Source of the DNA: Rhodanobacter sp. T12-5
GTDB taxonomy: Bacteria > Pseudomonadota > Gammaproteobacteria > Xanthomonadales > Rhodanobacteraceae
Assembly (NCBI RefSeq): GCF_008329435.1
Contig: NZ_NPKN01000003.1
Location: 248,001-312,000, forward strand
DNA: 64,000 nt
Reading direction: 5' to 3'
Under the pieces are notes generated by a model, which had not been told where the DNA came from, did no database searches, and saw nothing but the letters and a program-made list of their open reading frames with translations. Within the stretch, counting starts at the first letter, position 1. Every line of letters begins with the position of its first letter. The position numbers and the translations under genes are program-made. Below, one piece after another: positions 8,359 through 16,733 of this stretch.

Positions 8359-11300
8359 GGTCGGGAGTTCCTTCGGCAAACAACGCGTCCATCGCCTCGA
8401 TCAGTGCCAGTGGCAGGCGTTCGGTGTGTACGCCGTGGCCTTCGCCATCGACACCGCGCAGATAGAGATAGAGCACGCCACCCACATCACGGTCATAGTT
8501 GTAATCGGGTAGACGCGCACGCAGTTGACGATGCAGGGCCAGCGTGTAGATGGCGTATTGCAGGTCGTAGCGGCTGTGCCGTACCGAGGCGTCCATCGCG
8601 TCGGGTGTGTAAGTGCTGGCATCGTGACCCAGCCAGTTGGATTTGTAATCGACGATGTAGAAACGTCCTTGGTGTTCGATCACGAGGTCGATGAAACCCT
8701 TGAGCATGCCATTGAGTCGGTCGGCCAGCAGCGGCGGCCGCGGCCGGGCGCCAAGGGTCTGCGTGCTGACCAGTCGATCCAGTGTCTGGGTATCGACGTA
8801 GCTGGCCTCGAACCAGAACTCCAGTTCGGCGCGGCAGACATCGGCATTGGCGAGGCTTGTGTTGCCTCCATCGGGCAAGGGCAGGGGCGTGCGCAGGAAG
8901 TCCGGCAGCCAGCGCGTCAGTGTCTCGGTCCATGCACTCCAGCCGCGTCGCTGGCAGCGACGTGCAATCAGCAACTGCAAGGTTTCGGGCGCGTTTGCCG
9001 AGGCAGCGAAACCTTCATTGGCAGCCCATTCCAGCAAGTCATGCAAAAAAGTGCCGGGCTCGGCGCCGCGCGGAAACGCATGCATGCCCGACGCTGCCGT
9101 AGTCGTCTGGGGCGGCGCGATCTGCTGCTCGACGGTCATCTCGGCGAGCACTTCCTGCTGTGCGGTTTCCGGTGCGCTGTGGCGTGGCGCGGCGTCATGG
9201 CTGGCGATACGCAGTGCGCTGTAGCTGGCGATCCACCATGGTTCGATCGGCTGGCCGTGATAGCTGCGCGCGGGCTGCAGAGCCAGCGGTTCACCGGACG
9301 GACGATGGCGTGCGTCGCCAGCGTCTTCCGGCACGTCATCGAGATGGATGTCGGCTTGCCCTTCGCACAGTTTGCGCAGCTGCGCAGACAGGCTGTCCCG
9401 ATCGAACGGATCGCCGCCGCCGAGCACATGGCCAAACGCGGACTTGTGCAAACCGGAGGCCTTTCTCTGGCCATCCTTGATATCGGCGATGCCCAGCCAG
9501 CAGGCGTGGCGGGCGCGGGTGAGGGCCACGTAGAGCAGGCGCAGGTCTTCCTGCAGACGTACGCGGTCGGCGCTCTGGATCGTTTCGTCCGAGGGCTGCA
9601 GGTCCAGCGTGGGTTCGCCGTCATCGTCGTGCAGCACGAAACGGTCACCGCGTTTCGTTTCGCGCACCGCGCAGACGAACGGCAGCAGCACCAGCGGATA
9701 TTCCAGCCCCTTGGACTTGTGGATGGTGATCACCTTTATCAGCGCAGCCTCGCTTTCCAGCCGCACGATCTTGTCGTCAGCGGTTTCGTTCTGGCCGTCA
9801 CCGGTCTGCGCGATCTGGTTGGACAGATGGCGTAGCAGCGCATGTTCACCGTCCAGGGTGGCGGCCGCCTGCTGAAGAAGCTCGGCCAGATGCAGCAGGT
9901 TGGTCAGAGCGCGTTCACCGTGTGGGTGGGCGAGCAGGCGGGCGGGCAGGTCGAACCCATGCAAAAACTCGTGCAGCATCGCCAGCACGCCCTGGCGCAA
10001 CCAATTCTCATGTAGCCGGCGGAAGCGCTCGCCCATCGCTTCCCATGCCGTTTCATCGCGATTGAGGCGCTCCAGCGCTGCGTAGTCCTGGGCCAGGGTC
10101 GGCGTGGCGAGTGCGGCACGCATCGCGCGGTCCGAGCCGGGCGCGGCACAGGCGTGCAGCCACAGCAGCATGTCGGCGGCTTCGGGCGAGGCGTAGACCG
10201 AATCGCGGTCGGACAGATAGACACTGGCCAGTCCACGCGCCCGCAGCGCCGTGCGCACGCAGTCCGCTTCGGTACCGCTGCGCACGAGAATGGCGATATC
10301 GCCAAGGGTCAGCGGGCGAAAGTCACCGGTTTCGCTGGAAAATCCGCATTCGCCCCGTTGGGCAGCGCTCAGCAGCGATACCAGCCATGCCGAGGCGTGC
10401 CCGGCCATCTGCAGCTGATAATCCTTCTTGCTCATCGGCTCGGTGGCGACAACCCGCGTCAGCTGCACGGCTGGCAGCGTCTCGCCATCGAGCAGCAGGC
10501 GTTCGCCACGACCGTGCGCATTCACCGGCAAAAACGGCAGCGCGTCCTCGCCCTTGCCGAAGGCAAATGCGCCCGCCGAATGCCGCTCGGCATGCCCGAA
10601 CACCTGATTGACCGCATGCACCAGCGCGTGGGTGGAGCGGTAATTCGTATCCAGGGTCCAGGTTGGTGCATCGGCGCGGCGGCGTGCCTGCAGGTAGGTG
10701 TGGATGTCGGCGCCGCGGAAGCTGTAGATTGCCTGTTTGGGATCACCGATCAGCAACAGTCCGGTATGTTCGCGCCCGGCATAGATGCGCTGGAAAATGC
10801 GCCACTGCAGCGGGTCGGTATCCTGAAATTCGTCGATCAGCGCGACCGGATACTGCTTGGCGATGGTTTGCGCCAGGCGTTCGCCGCTGACACCGTGCAA
10901 TGCCTGATCCAGACGCGCGAGCATGTCGTCGTAACCCATCTGCGCCAGTCGTTGCTTGGCGGCGTCCACCCGCGCCGCAATCCACGGTGCCGCGTGGGCG
11001 AGGATCAACGGACGCAGGCTGTCGCCGCTGGTGCTCGCTGGTGGCAGCGCATCGATCGCAGCGTATGCGGCATGCGTGGGCGCGCTGAACTTGACCTTGG
11101 TGGCGCTGGCCAGCTTGGCCTGGCTGTAGCGAGCCAGCACCGTGGCGTCCGGCGCTGCGCCATCGGCCCACGTGCGCATGTGCGCCAGATCGCCGTCGAG
11201 GTTTTCGGGCCTCATCATGTTGGCCTTGAATGCGCCGTCGGCCATCGCCTTGCGCAGCATGGCCTCGATGGCGTCGACGTCGGTCAGCCACGTCGTGCGG

Positions 11301-12013
11301 GCCTGCGTGGCCAGCGTGCGCAGCGGCAGCAGCACGGCACGTATGGCCGCGGCCAGATCGTCCACCGAAGCCGGCTTGCTGCCGTCCACACGCAACTGAT
11401 CCGCTGGCTGCCGCAACAGCGGCGCGATGGCTTTCTGCAGCTGTTGCGGACTGCGCCACAGGCGGGTGACCTGTTCGGCGTCCTCGCGATCCAGCGCAAA
11501 AAAATACTGTCGCCAGTAGTCGCGCACCGCTTCGCCCAGCAGTTCGCCTTCGTCGTTGCTTACGCTCTGCTCGAACGGGTAGCCGCTGTCGAAAGCATGC
11601 TGTCCCAGCATGCGTTGACTCCAGCCGTGGATGGTGTGCACGGCGGCTTCGTCCATCCACTGCGCGGCCAGTTCCAGTTGGCGTGCGGCGACGGAGCGGG
11701 AATTGGCATCGGCATAGCCAGCGATCAGCCCCCGCAGATACTCGTCCGGCACTCGCTGGCCTCGAAACGCTTCAGCTGCTTCGGCCAGGCGCACGCGAAT
11801 GCGCTCACGCAGTTCGGCGGTGGCTGCCTTGGTGAACGTCACCACCAGGATCTGTGGCGGCAGCAGCGGCATGCCGGCTTCATACTGGCCGAGTACCAGG
11901 CGCAGGTACAGCGCCGCGATGGTCCAGGTCTTGCCGGTGCCTGCGCTCGCTTCGATCAGGCGGATGCCGTGCAGGGGCAGGCTCAACGGCTGCAGCGTGG
12001 CTGTCGTATTCAT
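8351..12013 (-). CDS. recB: RecBCD subunit RecB, 3'-5' helicase and nuclease
   Basis: This 1220-residue protein has a UvrD-like helicase half with Walker A EASAGTGKTWT near residue 20. The DEFQDTDPLQW motif II/III region, the motif IV-like GDPKQAIYSFRGAD, and ITIHKSKGLEYPLV (motif V) follow in order. The C-terminal third is a RecB-family nuclease with GFIDLVIEH followed by YIVDYKSNWLG; the D-x-K acidic centre is intact, so nuclease activity is expected. RecB unwinds and degrades duplex ends and loads RecA after Chi recognition. Its ATG overlaps the recC stop (ATGA, 12010-12013) and its stop overlaps recD, indicating tight translational coupling. Confidence 0.95.
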   Translation of the reverse strand: MNTTATLQPLSLPLHGIRLIEASAGTGKTWTIAALYLRLVLGQYEAGMPLLPPQILVVTFTKAATAELRERIRVRLAEAAEAFRGQRVPDEYLRGLIAGYADANSRSVAARQLELAAQWMDEAAVHTIHGWSQRMLGQHAFDSGYPFEQSVSNDEGELLGEAVRDYWRQYFFALDREDAEQVTRLWRSPQQLQKAIAPLLRQPADQLRVDGSKPASVDDLAAAIRAVLLPLRTLATQARTTWLTDVDAIEAMLRKAMADGAFKANMMRPENLDGDLAHMRTWADGAAPDATVLARYSQAKLASATKVKFSAPTHAAYAAIDALPPASTSGDSLRPLILAHAAPWIAARVDAAKQRLAQMGYDDMLARLDQALHGVSGERLAQTIAKQYPVALIDEFQDTDPLQWRIFQRIYAGREHTGLLLIGDPKQAIYSFRGADIHTYLQARRRADAPTWTLDTNYRSTHALVHAVNQVFGHAERHSAGAFAFGKGEDALPFLPVNAHGRGERLLLDGETLPAVQLTRVVATEPMSKKDYQLQMAGHASAWLVSLLSAAQRGECGFSSETGDFRPLTLGDIAILVRSGTEADCVRTALRARGLASVYLSDRDSVYASPEAADMLLWLHACAAPGSDRAMRAALATPTLAQDYAALERLNRDETAWEAMGERFRRLHENWLRQGVLAMLHEFLHGFDLPARLLAHPHGERALTNLLHLAELLQQAAATLDGEHALLRHLSNQIAQTGDGQNETADDKIVRLESEAALIKVITIHKSKGLEYPLVLLPFVCAVRETKRGDRFVLHDDDGEPTLDLQPSDETIQSADRVRLQEDLRLLYVALTRARHACWLGIADIKDGQRKASGLHKSAFGHVLGGGDPFDRDSLSAQLRKLCEGQADIHLDDVPEDAGDARHRPSGEPLALQPARSYHGQPIEPWWIASYSALRIASHDAAPRHSAPETAQQEVLAEMTVEQQIAPPQTTTAASGMHAFPRGAEPGTFLHDLLEWAANEGFAASANAPETLQLLIARRCQRRGWSAWTETLTRWLPDFLRTPLPLPDGGNTSLANADVCRAELEFWFEASYVDTQTLDRLVSTQTLGARPRPPLLADRLNGMLKGFIDLVIEHQGRFYIVDYKSNWLGHDASTYTPDAMDASVRHSRYDLQYAIYTLALHRQLRARLPDYNYDRDVGGVLYLYLRGVDGEGHGVHTERLPLALIEAMDALFAEGTPDHA

Positions 12014-15000
12014 ATCGCGGCCTCCACCGGCAGCAAGGCCATGGTCAGTGGTCGGTACAGCGACAGCCAGCGCTCAAAACCGGCCTGATGCAACTGTTCG
12101 AATCGTGGCCAGGCGCGGGCCAGATAAGCATCCTGACGCACCTCACCGACACCTTGCCCATAGTCGCTGCCGTCGTAGCTGAGCGCGGCGGCCTTGACCG
12201 GATCCTTGCCGCCGTCGGCTGCCGCCAGCCAGGCGAAGGCGCTGCGGCGGGCGATCGGCAACGGCGAGTCCATGCCTTGGCGCAGTGCGTCCAACAGTGC
12301 ATCGAGTTGGTGCGTGGCGTGCTCGCGTGACATCGAGGCAAACGTGGGTTGGGTGTCGACACCGATCAACTGCGTCTGCAGGGCCAGGCCGTTCGCATTC
12401 GCCAACAAGTGAATTACCCACGCATGGGTGAGCTTGTCGAAGCGCAGCGTGCCTGTCTTGTCGAGCAGATTGCCGCTGACCAGTTCCAGCCGCCGCAGCT
12501 GGCCGGCCTTGTCGCGACGCAGGTCGATCAGCCAGTCCTCCACTGACAGCTCGCCCCGCGCGTGGTGCAGCTCGAACTTGTCGTCCTGTGGTTGCCAGCG
12601 CAAACAGGCGCTCTGCCACAGGTCGGCCAGGCTCTGTACTTGGCGAGTGATCTCCTCCTGCAACGCGACGCCGAAACCACCGGGCGGCAGCCGGCCTTCC
12701 TCGCCCAGCCGGCGCACGGCCTTCGCCACGGCCGCATCGAGCGGGCTGCCTCTGTCATCACCGAGCACCGCGTGCAACACGTCGCGCATGGCGGCATGGC
12801 GCTGCAGGCCGTCAAGGGCGAAAGGCTCGTCGTCCAGCGTGTCGCCGTTGGCATCGGTGAAATGAACTTTCAGGCGCTGGTTGAAGAAATACGCCACTGG
12901 CCTGGCCAGAAAACGTTGCAGCTGGATCAGCGAAAGCGCCGTCTCCGGCACCCACGGATCGAGTCCAGCCGCAGGCACTGGGGTGCCGACGACGCGGTGG
13001 GCTTGTTGCCATTCATGGGCGTAGGTGAAGAGGTGCGCGGCTTGGCCGCCTTCGAAATAGCGTCGGCTGAAAGGTTGTAATGGATATTCGCAGGTCAGTG
13101 CCTCGAGCAGGCGTTCACCGGCATCGGCCGCGTCGGCGGCATCTTGCGCCCGATGCCAGCCGGCGGCGAGGTAGTCGCGCAGCTGGCCAACCAACACCGA
13201 AGGCGGCAGCTCGCTGTTGTCGCGCGCGCTGCGGCCGACCCAGCTGATATGCAGCGCATCGCGTGCCGAAAGCAGAGCCTCCAGGAACAGGTAGCGATCG
13301 TCCTCGCGGCGCGAGCGGTCGCCGGGGCGGATTCTTCCGGACTGCGCCATCAGGTCGAAGTCGAGCGGTGTCTGCCGGCGCGGATAATCGCCGTCGTTCA
13401 TGCCCAGCAGGCAGACTACCCGAAACGGAATCGCGCGCATCGGCATCAAGGTGCCAAAGCTCACCGCGCCACCCATGAAACGCTGCGACAGCCGACTCTC
13501 GTCGATGGCCTGCAGCCAGTGCTCGCGCACCACGGCCAGCGGGATTGGTTGCTCGAAAGCGGCCTCGTCGCAGGCTTCCAGCCACGTATCCAGCGCATCG
13601 TGCAGACGATTCAGACGCCCGGCGTCCTCGCTGTCAACGTTGTCGAAGAAATCGTCCAGTAGTCCATGCAGGCGCTCGGCCCACGCCGCCGGCGTGGCGT
13701 GGGAGCCAAGCCATTGCCAGGCCGCTTCGAGACGATCCAGCAGCGCGCTAAGCGGACCGAGCAGGGTGGCATCCAACCCGCCGACTTCGCCGTAGGGTGC
13801 AATGCCGTCAAATGTTTCGCCATCGCCCGCCGCATAGCCGAGCAGCATGCGACGCAGGCCGAAGCGCCAGGTGTTCTGTTCCAGCGCGGGGAGGTCCAGA
13901 CTGCGCTTCTGCGCGCCATCGAGTCCCCAACGGATGCCGGCGCCTTCGATCCAGCGTCGGAGGGTGGGCAGATCGTCCTCGTCCAGCTCGAAGCGGTGGC
14001 GCAGCGCCGGCACATCGAGCAGGTCGAGAACATCGCTGACCGCGAAGCGCGACTCGGGCAAGGCCAGCAGATGCGCCAGCGCCACGATCAGTGGCGCCGT
14101 GGCACGGGCTGACTGGTCGGCCACGCTGTAGGGCAGGTGACGTGGGTCTCCGATGGGCAAGCGGCCGAATACTGCCTGCACATGCGGCGCATAAGCCTGG
14201 ATGTCAGGCACCATCACGATCACGTCGCGAGGCGCCAGCGGACGACCATCGCCCGCGGCCTGCTCGAACATCGCCAGCAGTTGGTCGTGCAGCACTTCGA
14301 CTTCGCGTTGCGGGTTGTGCGTCACATGGAAGCGCAGCGAGTTGTCTCCGGACTGCCACGGTCGGCGTTGTGCGGGTTCGGCCGGCAACGGCCGCAGGTC
14401 GAGGATGTCTTGCTGTACTTGCTGCAGCAGACCGTCGCCTTCGACATCCTGGAAGATGTCAATGCTGCGCCCGATCTCGGCGAAGTGGCTGCGGTAACGC
14501 TCGGGCTGGTCGAAGCTGTCGAGCAGCCGGATGTAATCGCGGCCTTGCTTGCCCCAGGCTGCCAGCAGCGGGTTGGCATGCAGATGCAGGTCCTCGTAGC
14601 GTGGGAGGGCAGGCACGCCGGGCTTGTCTTGCTGGCGACGGTTATCCGCACGCAGCAGCTCGCGGTCCTCGATGATGTCAGCCCAGTAATGCCGGCACGG
14701 GTTGGCGATCACCAGCAGCACCTGGCTGAAGCGCGCCATCGCGGTCAGGGCCTCCAGCGTCTGCTGCGGTAGCGAGGAAATGCCGAATACCACGATGCGC
14801 CGCGGTAGCGCTGCAGGCCGTTCAGCCAGTTCGCCGATGCGCGCGATGAAGGAGCGATGCACGGCGGCGCGATGACGCTCGCGCTCGGTGGCACCGATAT
14901 CCGTCAGCAGCAGGCGCCAGAGTTTTGGCTGCCACCGCTGGTCGGCGCTGACCGGTGTGGCGTCGACGCGCAAGTCGTCACGCAGCACATCGCGACCGCG

Positions 15001-15534
15001 TTCCCAGTCGTCCAGCCAATCGGCGCGATAGACCTGGTACTGATCGAAAAGGTCGGCGATCTGCATCGCCAGCTGATAACGTTTGATCCAGGCCGGCTCT
15101 TTGGATGGCGTCTCCGACCCTGACCGGAGAAAATCCCGCAGCGGCTCGAAACCGTCGTCTTCCAGATGCAGGGGAAGCAGTCGCAGCAAGAGCCAGGTCA
15201 GACGCGACTTGTCGAACGGTGACGTCACCGCTACCGCGTCGCGGCCCAACACCGCGCGGTAGGCGGTCCACAGGAACCGGCCCGGCAATTGCATGTTGAT
15301 GGCCGCGCTGATGCCCAAGCCGCCTTTTTCGGGTGAGCGCGCAAGCGCAAGCTTCAGCCACTGGGCAATGCCGTTGCTCTGCACCAGCATCAGCTCATCT
15401 TCCAGCGGCCGCAGTGGTGTGCGGGCCAGCCATGCGGCCAGCAGATCGCGCAGATCCTCGAGTCGATTGCCATGGAGCACCATCAACCCCGGTTCGATCG
15501 GTGGAGGGCAGGAGATCGGCCGAGTTGCATTCAC
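12010..15534 (-). CDS. recC: RecBCD subunit RecC, Chi-recognition subunit
   Basis: This 1174-residue protein has the RecC layout: MVLHGNRLEDLRDLL at the N-terminus, an SF1-like but degenerate helicase fold with LMLVQSNGIAQWLKLALA, then RVVCLLGMNDGDYPR. RecC has lost helicase chemistry and instead holds the complex together and reads Chi as single-stranded DNA. The 15534 start is a GTG with no clear ribosome binding site. An in-frame ATG at 15483 begins MVLHGNRL, where the family similarity starts, so the true start may lie there. It is the first gene of the recCBD unit and divergent from the YCII gene. The order recC-recB-recD without an intervening gene differs from the enterobacterial recC-ptrA-recB-recD. 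Confidence 0.93.
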   Translation of the reverse strand: MNATRPISCPPPIEPGLMVLHGNRLEDLRDLLAAWLARTPLRPLEDELMLVQSNGIAQWLKLALARSPEKGGLGISAAINMQLPGRFLWTAYRAVLGRDAVAVTSPFDKSRLTWLLLRLLPLHLEDDGFEPLRDFLRSGSETPSKEPAWIKRYQLAMQIADLFDQYQVYRADWLDDWERGRDVLRDDLRVDATPVSADQRWQPKLWRLLLTDIGATERERHRAAVHRSFIARIGELAERPAALPRRIVVFGISSLPQQTLEALTAMARFSQVLLVIANPCRHYWADIIEDRELLRADNRRQQDKPGVPALPRYEDLHLHANPLLAAWGKQGRDYIRLLDSFDQPERYRSHFAEIGRSIDIFQDVEGDGLLQQVQQDILDLRPLPAEPAQRRPWQSGDNSLRFHVTHNPQREVEVLHDQLLAMFEQAAGDGRPLAPRDVIVMVPDIQAYAPHVQAVFGRLPIGDPRHLPYSVADQSARATAPLIVALAHLLALPESRFAVSDVLDLLDVPALRHRFELDEDDLPTLRRWIEGAGIRWGLDGAQKRSLDLPALEQNTWRFGLRRMLLGYAAGDGETFDGIAPYGEVGGLDATLLGPLSALLDRLEAAWQWLGSHATPAAWAERLHGLLDDFFDNVDSEDAGRLNRLHDALDTWLEACDEAAFEQPIPLAVVREHWLQAIDESRLSQRFMGGAVSFGTLMPMRAIPFRVVCLLGMNDGDYPRRQTPLDFDLMAQSGRIRPGDRSRREDDRYLFLEALLSARDALHISWVGRSARDNSELPPSVLVGQLRDYLAAGWHRAQDAADAADAGERLLEALTCEYPLQPFSRRYFEGGQAAHLFTYAHEWQQAHRVVGTPVPAAGLDPWVPETALSLIQLQRFLARPVAYFFNQRLKVHFTDANGDTLDDEPFALDGLQRHAAMRDVLHAVLGDDRGSPLDAAVAKAVRRLGEEGRLPPGGFGVALQEEITRQVQSLADLWQSACLRWQPQDDKFELHHARGELSVEDWLIDLRRDKAGQLRRLELVSGNLLDKTGTLRFDKLTHAWVIHLLANANGLALQTQLIGVDTQPTFASMSREHATHQLDALLDALRQGMDSPLPIARRSAFAWLAAADGGKDPVKAAALSYDGSDYGQGVGEVRQDAYLARAWPRFEQLHQAGFERWLSLYRPLTMALLPVEAAI

Positions 15535-15664
15535 AGGGGACAGTGCTCGTGTTTGATCATCGGGGATTGTCTCCGAGTGCGCCGGGAATGTCGTGCCGAT
15601 GAGCCGGCGCGAAGTGTTTCATTGAACAGCATAACGGGCCGTCGTCGCGTCGTTTGAGAATCGC

Positions 15665-15717
15665 TGTCGATGACACGATCTCCTGCGTGTCGATCTGGTC
15701 CACTCTCATTCGTCGTC
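15665..15717 (+). promoter_or_regulatory. Putative ECF42-type promoter of the YCII/DGPF gene
   Basis: TGTCGA at 15688-15693 is followed after exactly 17 nt by CGTCGTC at 15711-15717. A second TGTCGA lies at 15665-15670. From recall, published ECF42 targets carry TGTCGA at -35 and CG(A/T)C at -10, usually in front of DGPF genes. Transcription would start near 15724, leaving about 60 nt of leader before the ribosome binding site at 15774. An ECF42-like sigma factor is encoded 5 kb downstream. The match is by eye and not tested against background. Confidence 0.55.
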
Positions 15718-15785
15718 TGAGCAGAGCAGGGAAATTCGTGACGCGGTCCCGGCTCACATTCTTCGAACTTAACGGGAGAACGACG

Positions 15786-16211
15786 ATGCGATTCATGGTG
15801 ATGGTGAAGGCAAACGAGGACTCCGAAGCCGGCGTGATGCCAAGCGAACAGTTGCTGGCCGAGATGGGCAAATACAACGAAGAATTGGTGAAGGCCGGCA
15901 TCATGCTGGCGGGGGATGGCCTGCACCCCAGTTCGAAGGGCGTGCGGGTGAAGTTTTCCGGCAACAAGCGCACGGTGATCGATGGGCCGTTTGCCGAGAC
16001 GAAGGAGCTGATCGCCGGCTTCTGGTTGTGGCAGGTGAAGTCGATGGAGGAGGCGATCGAGTGGCTCAAGCGCTGTCCGAACCCGTTCGAGGGAACATCC
16101 GAAATCGAGATCCGTCCGATCTTGGAGGCGAACGACTTCGGAGTTGAATTCACGCCCGAACTGAGGGAGCAGGAGGAGCGGTTGCGCGCGCAGATGGCGG
16201 CGAAGCCGTAA
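15786..16211 (+). CDS. YCII/DGPF-domain protein
   Basis: This 141-residue protein has an MRFMVMVKANEDSEAG beta strand at the start and the signature DGPFAETKELIAGFWLWQV in the middle. That is the DGPF motif defining this YCII-related family, a ferredoxin-like fold. The biochemical role of DGPF proteins is not established. They are known mainly as genomic partners and targets of ECF42 sigma factors. The start is fixed by GGGAG at 15774-15778, 7 nt before ATG. A longer open frame from 15654 would run through the promoter motif and is rejected. The gene is divergent from recC and sits upstream of the c-di-GMP protein and the sigma factor. Confidence 0.9.
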   Translation: MRFMVMVKANEDSEAGVMPSEQLLAEMGKYNEELVKAGIMLAGDGLHPSSKGVRVKFSGNKRTVIDGPFAETKELIAGFWLWQVKSMEEAIEWLKRCPNPFEGTSEIEIRPILEANDFGVEFTPELREQEERLRAQMAAKP

Positions 16212-16651
16212 GCCCGATTCAAGGGATGCACCCTCAATCGCTCGTCACAAGAAGATCCCTTGCGCTTCGCGTGAGTCCGGAACAAGGCAAAACAGAAGCG
16301 GGTCACCAGGCGCATTCCCCCAGCCCAGGCCCGCATCGCTTCACTACCCCTCATGCGGGACCAAGCCAGGCCCGACGCGGGGATCCTCCTCAAAGGCGTC
16401 TCAGCTACCGATCGCGTATCACGAGGAACACGCCGGCCTTGATTGAGACTATCCTGCCTTGCGTCGAGCCGATACGCAGGCTCGGCCGGGATGGATAGCC
16501 ATGGCGTGCCTGTCGTTGCGTCGGTTTGGGCGGGCTTGCCGGGTTCGAGAATGGTCTTGCCGAGGAGCTGGTGCCTCGATGTCGTGGATCGCGCGCTCGA
16601 AAGGTTCCGGAGTTCTGCAGCCTCTGATGGCATCGCCGTCGAGAACGGTCG
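16212..16651 (+). other. Intergenic stretch without a recognisable gene
   Basis: Several short open frames cross this stretch on both strands, including 16226-16498 and part of a long minus frame. None has a ribosome binding site, a family motif or a plausible composition. No terminator with a T-run was seen after the YCII gene. A sigma70-like promoter lies at its downstream end (16652-16680). The stretch may be decayed sequence. Confidence 0.5.
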
Positions 16652-16680
16652 TTGACACCGGCGGGCTGGGGACGTGCAAT
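16652..16680 (+). promoter_or_regulatory. Sigma70-like promoter for the GGDEF-EAL gene
   Basis: A perfect -35 TTGACA (16652-16657) is separated by 17 nt from TGCAAT (16675-16680), a 4/6 match to TATAAT. The expected start of transcription is near 16687, about 47 nt before the ATG at 16734. This suggests the c-di-GMP gene can be transcribed by the housekeeping sigma factor independently of the upstream YCII promoter. Confidence 0.5.
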
Positions 16681-16733
16681 TCATGACGTGTTGAGGGCTG
16701 CGGTTGTTCTCTTGAGGCGACTTGGGGCGGTCG

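Noticed and set aside
10154..12088. 644-codon open frame on the plus strand
   Set aside because: Antisense to recB and the end of recC; no motif.
15557..16684. 375-codon open frame on the minus strand
   Set aside because: Antisense to the YCII gene and its promoter; Ser/Arg-rich without domain features.
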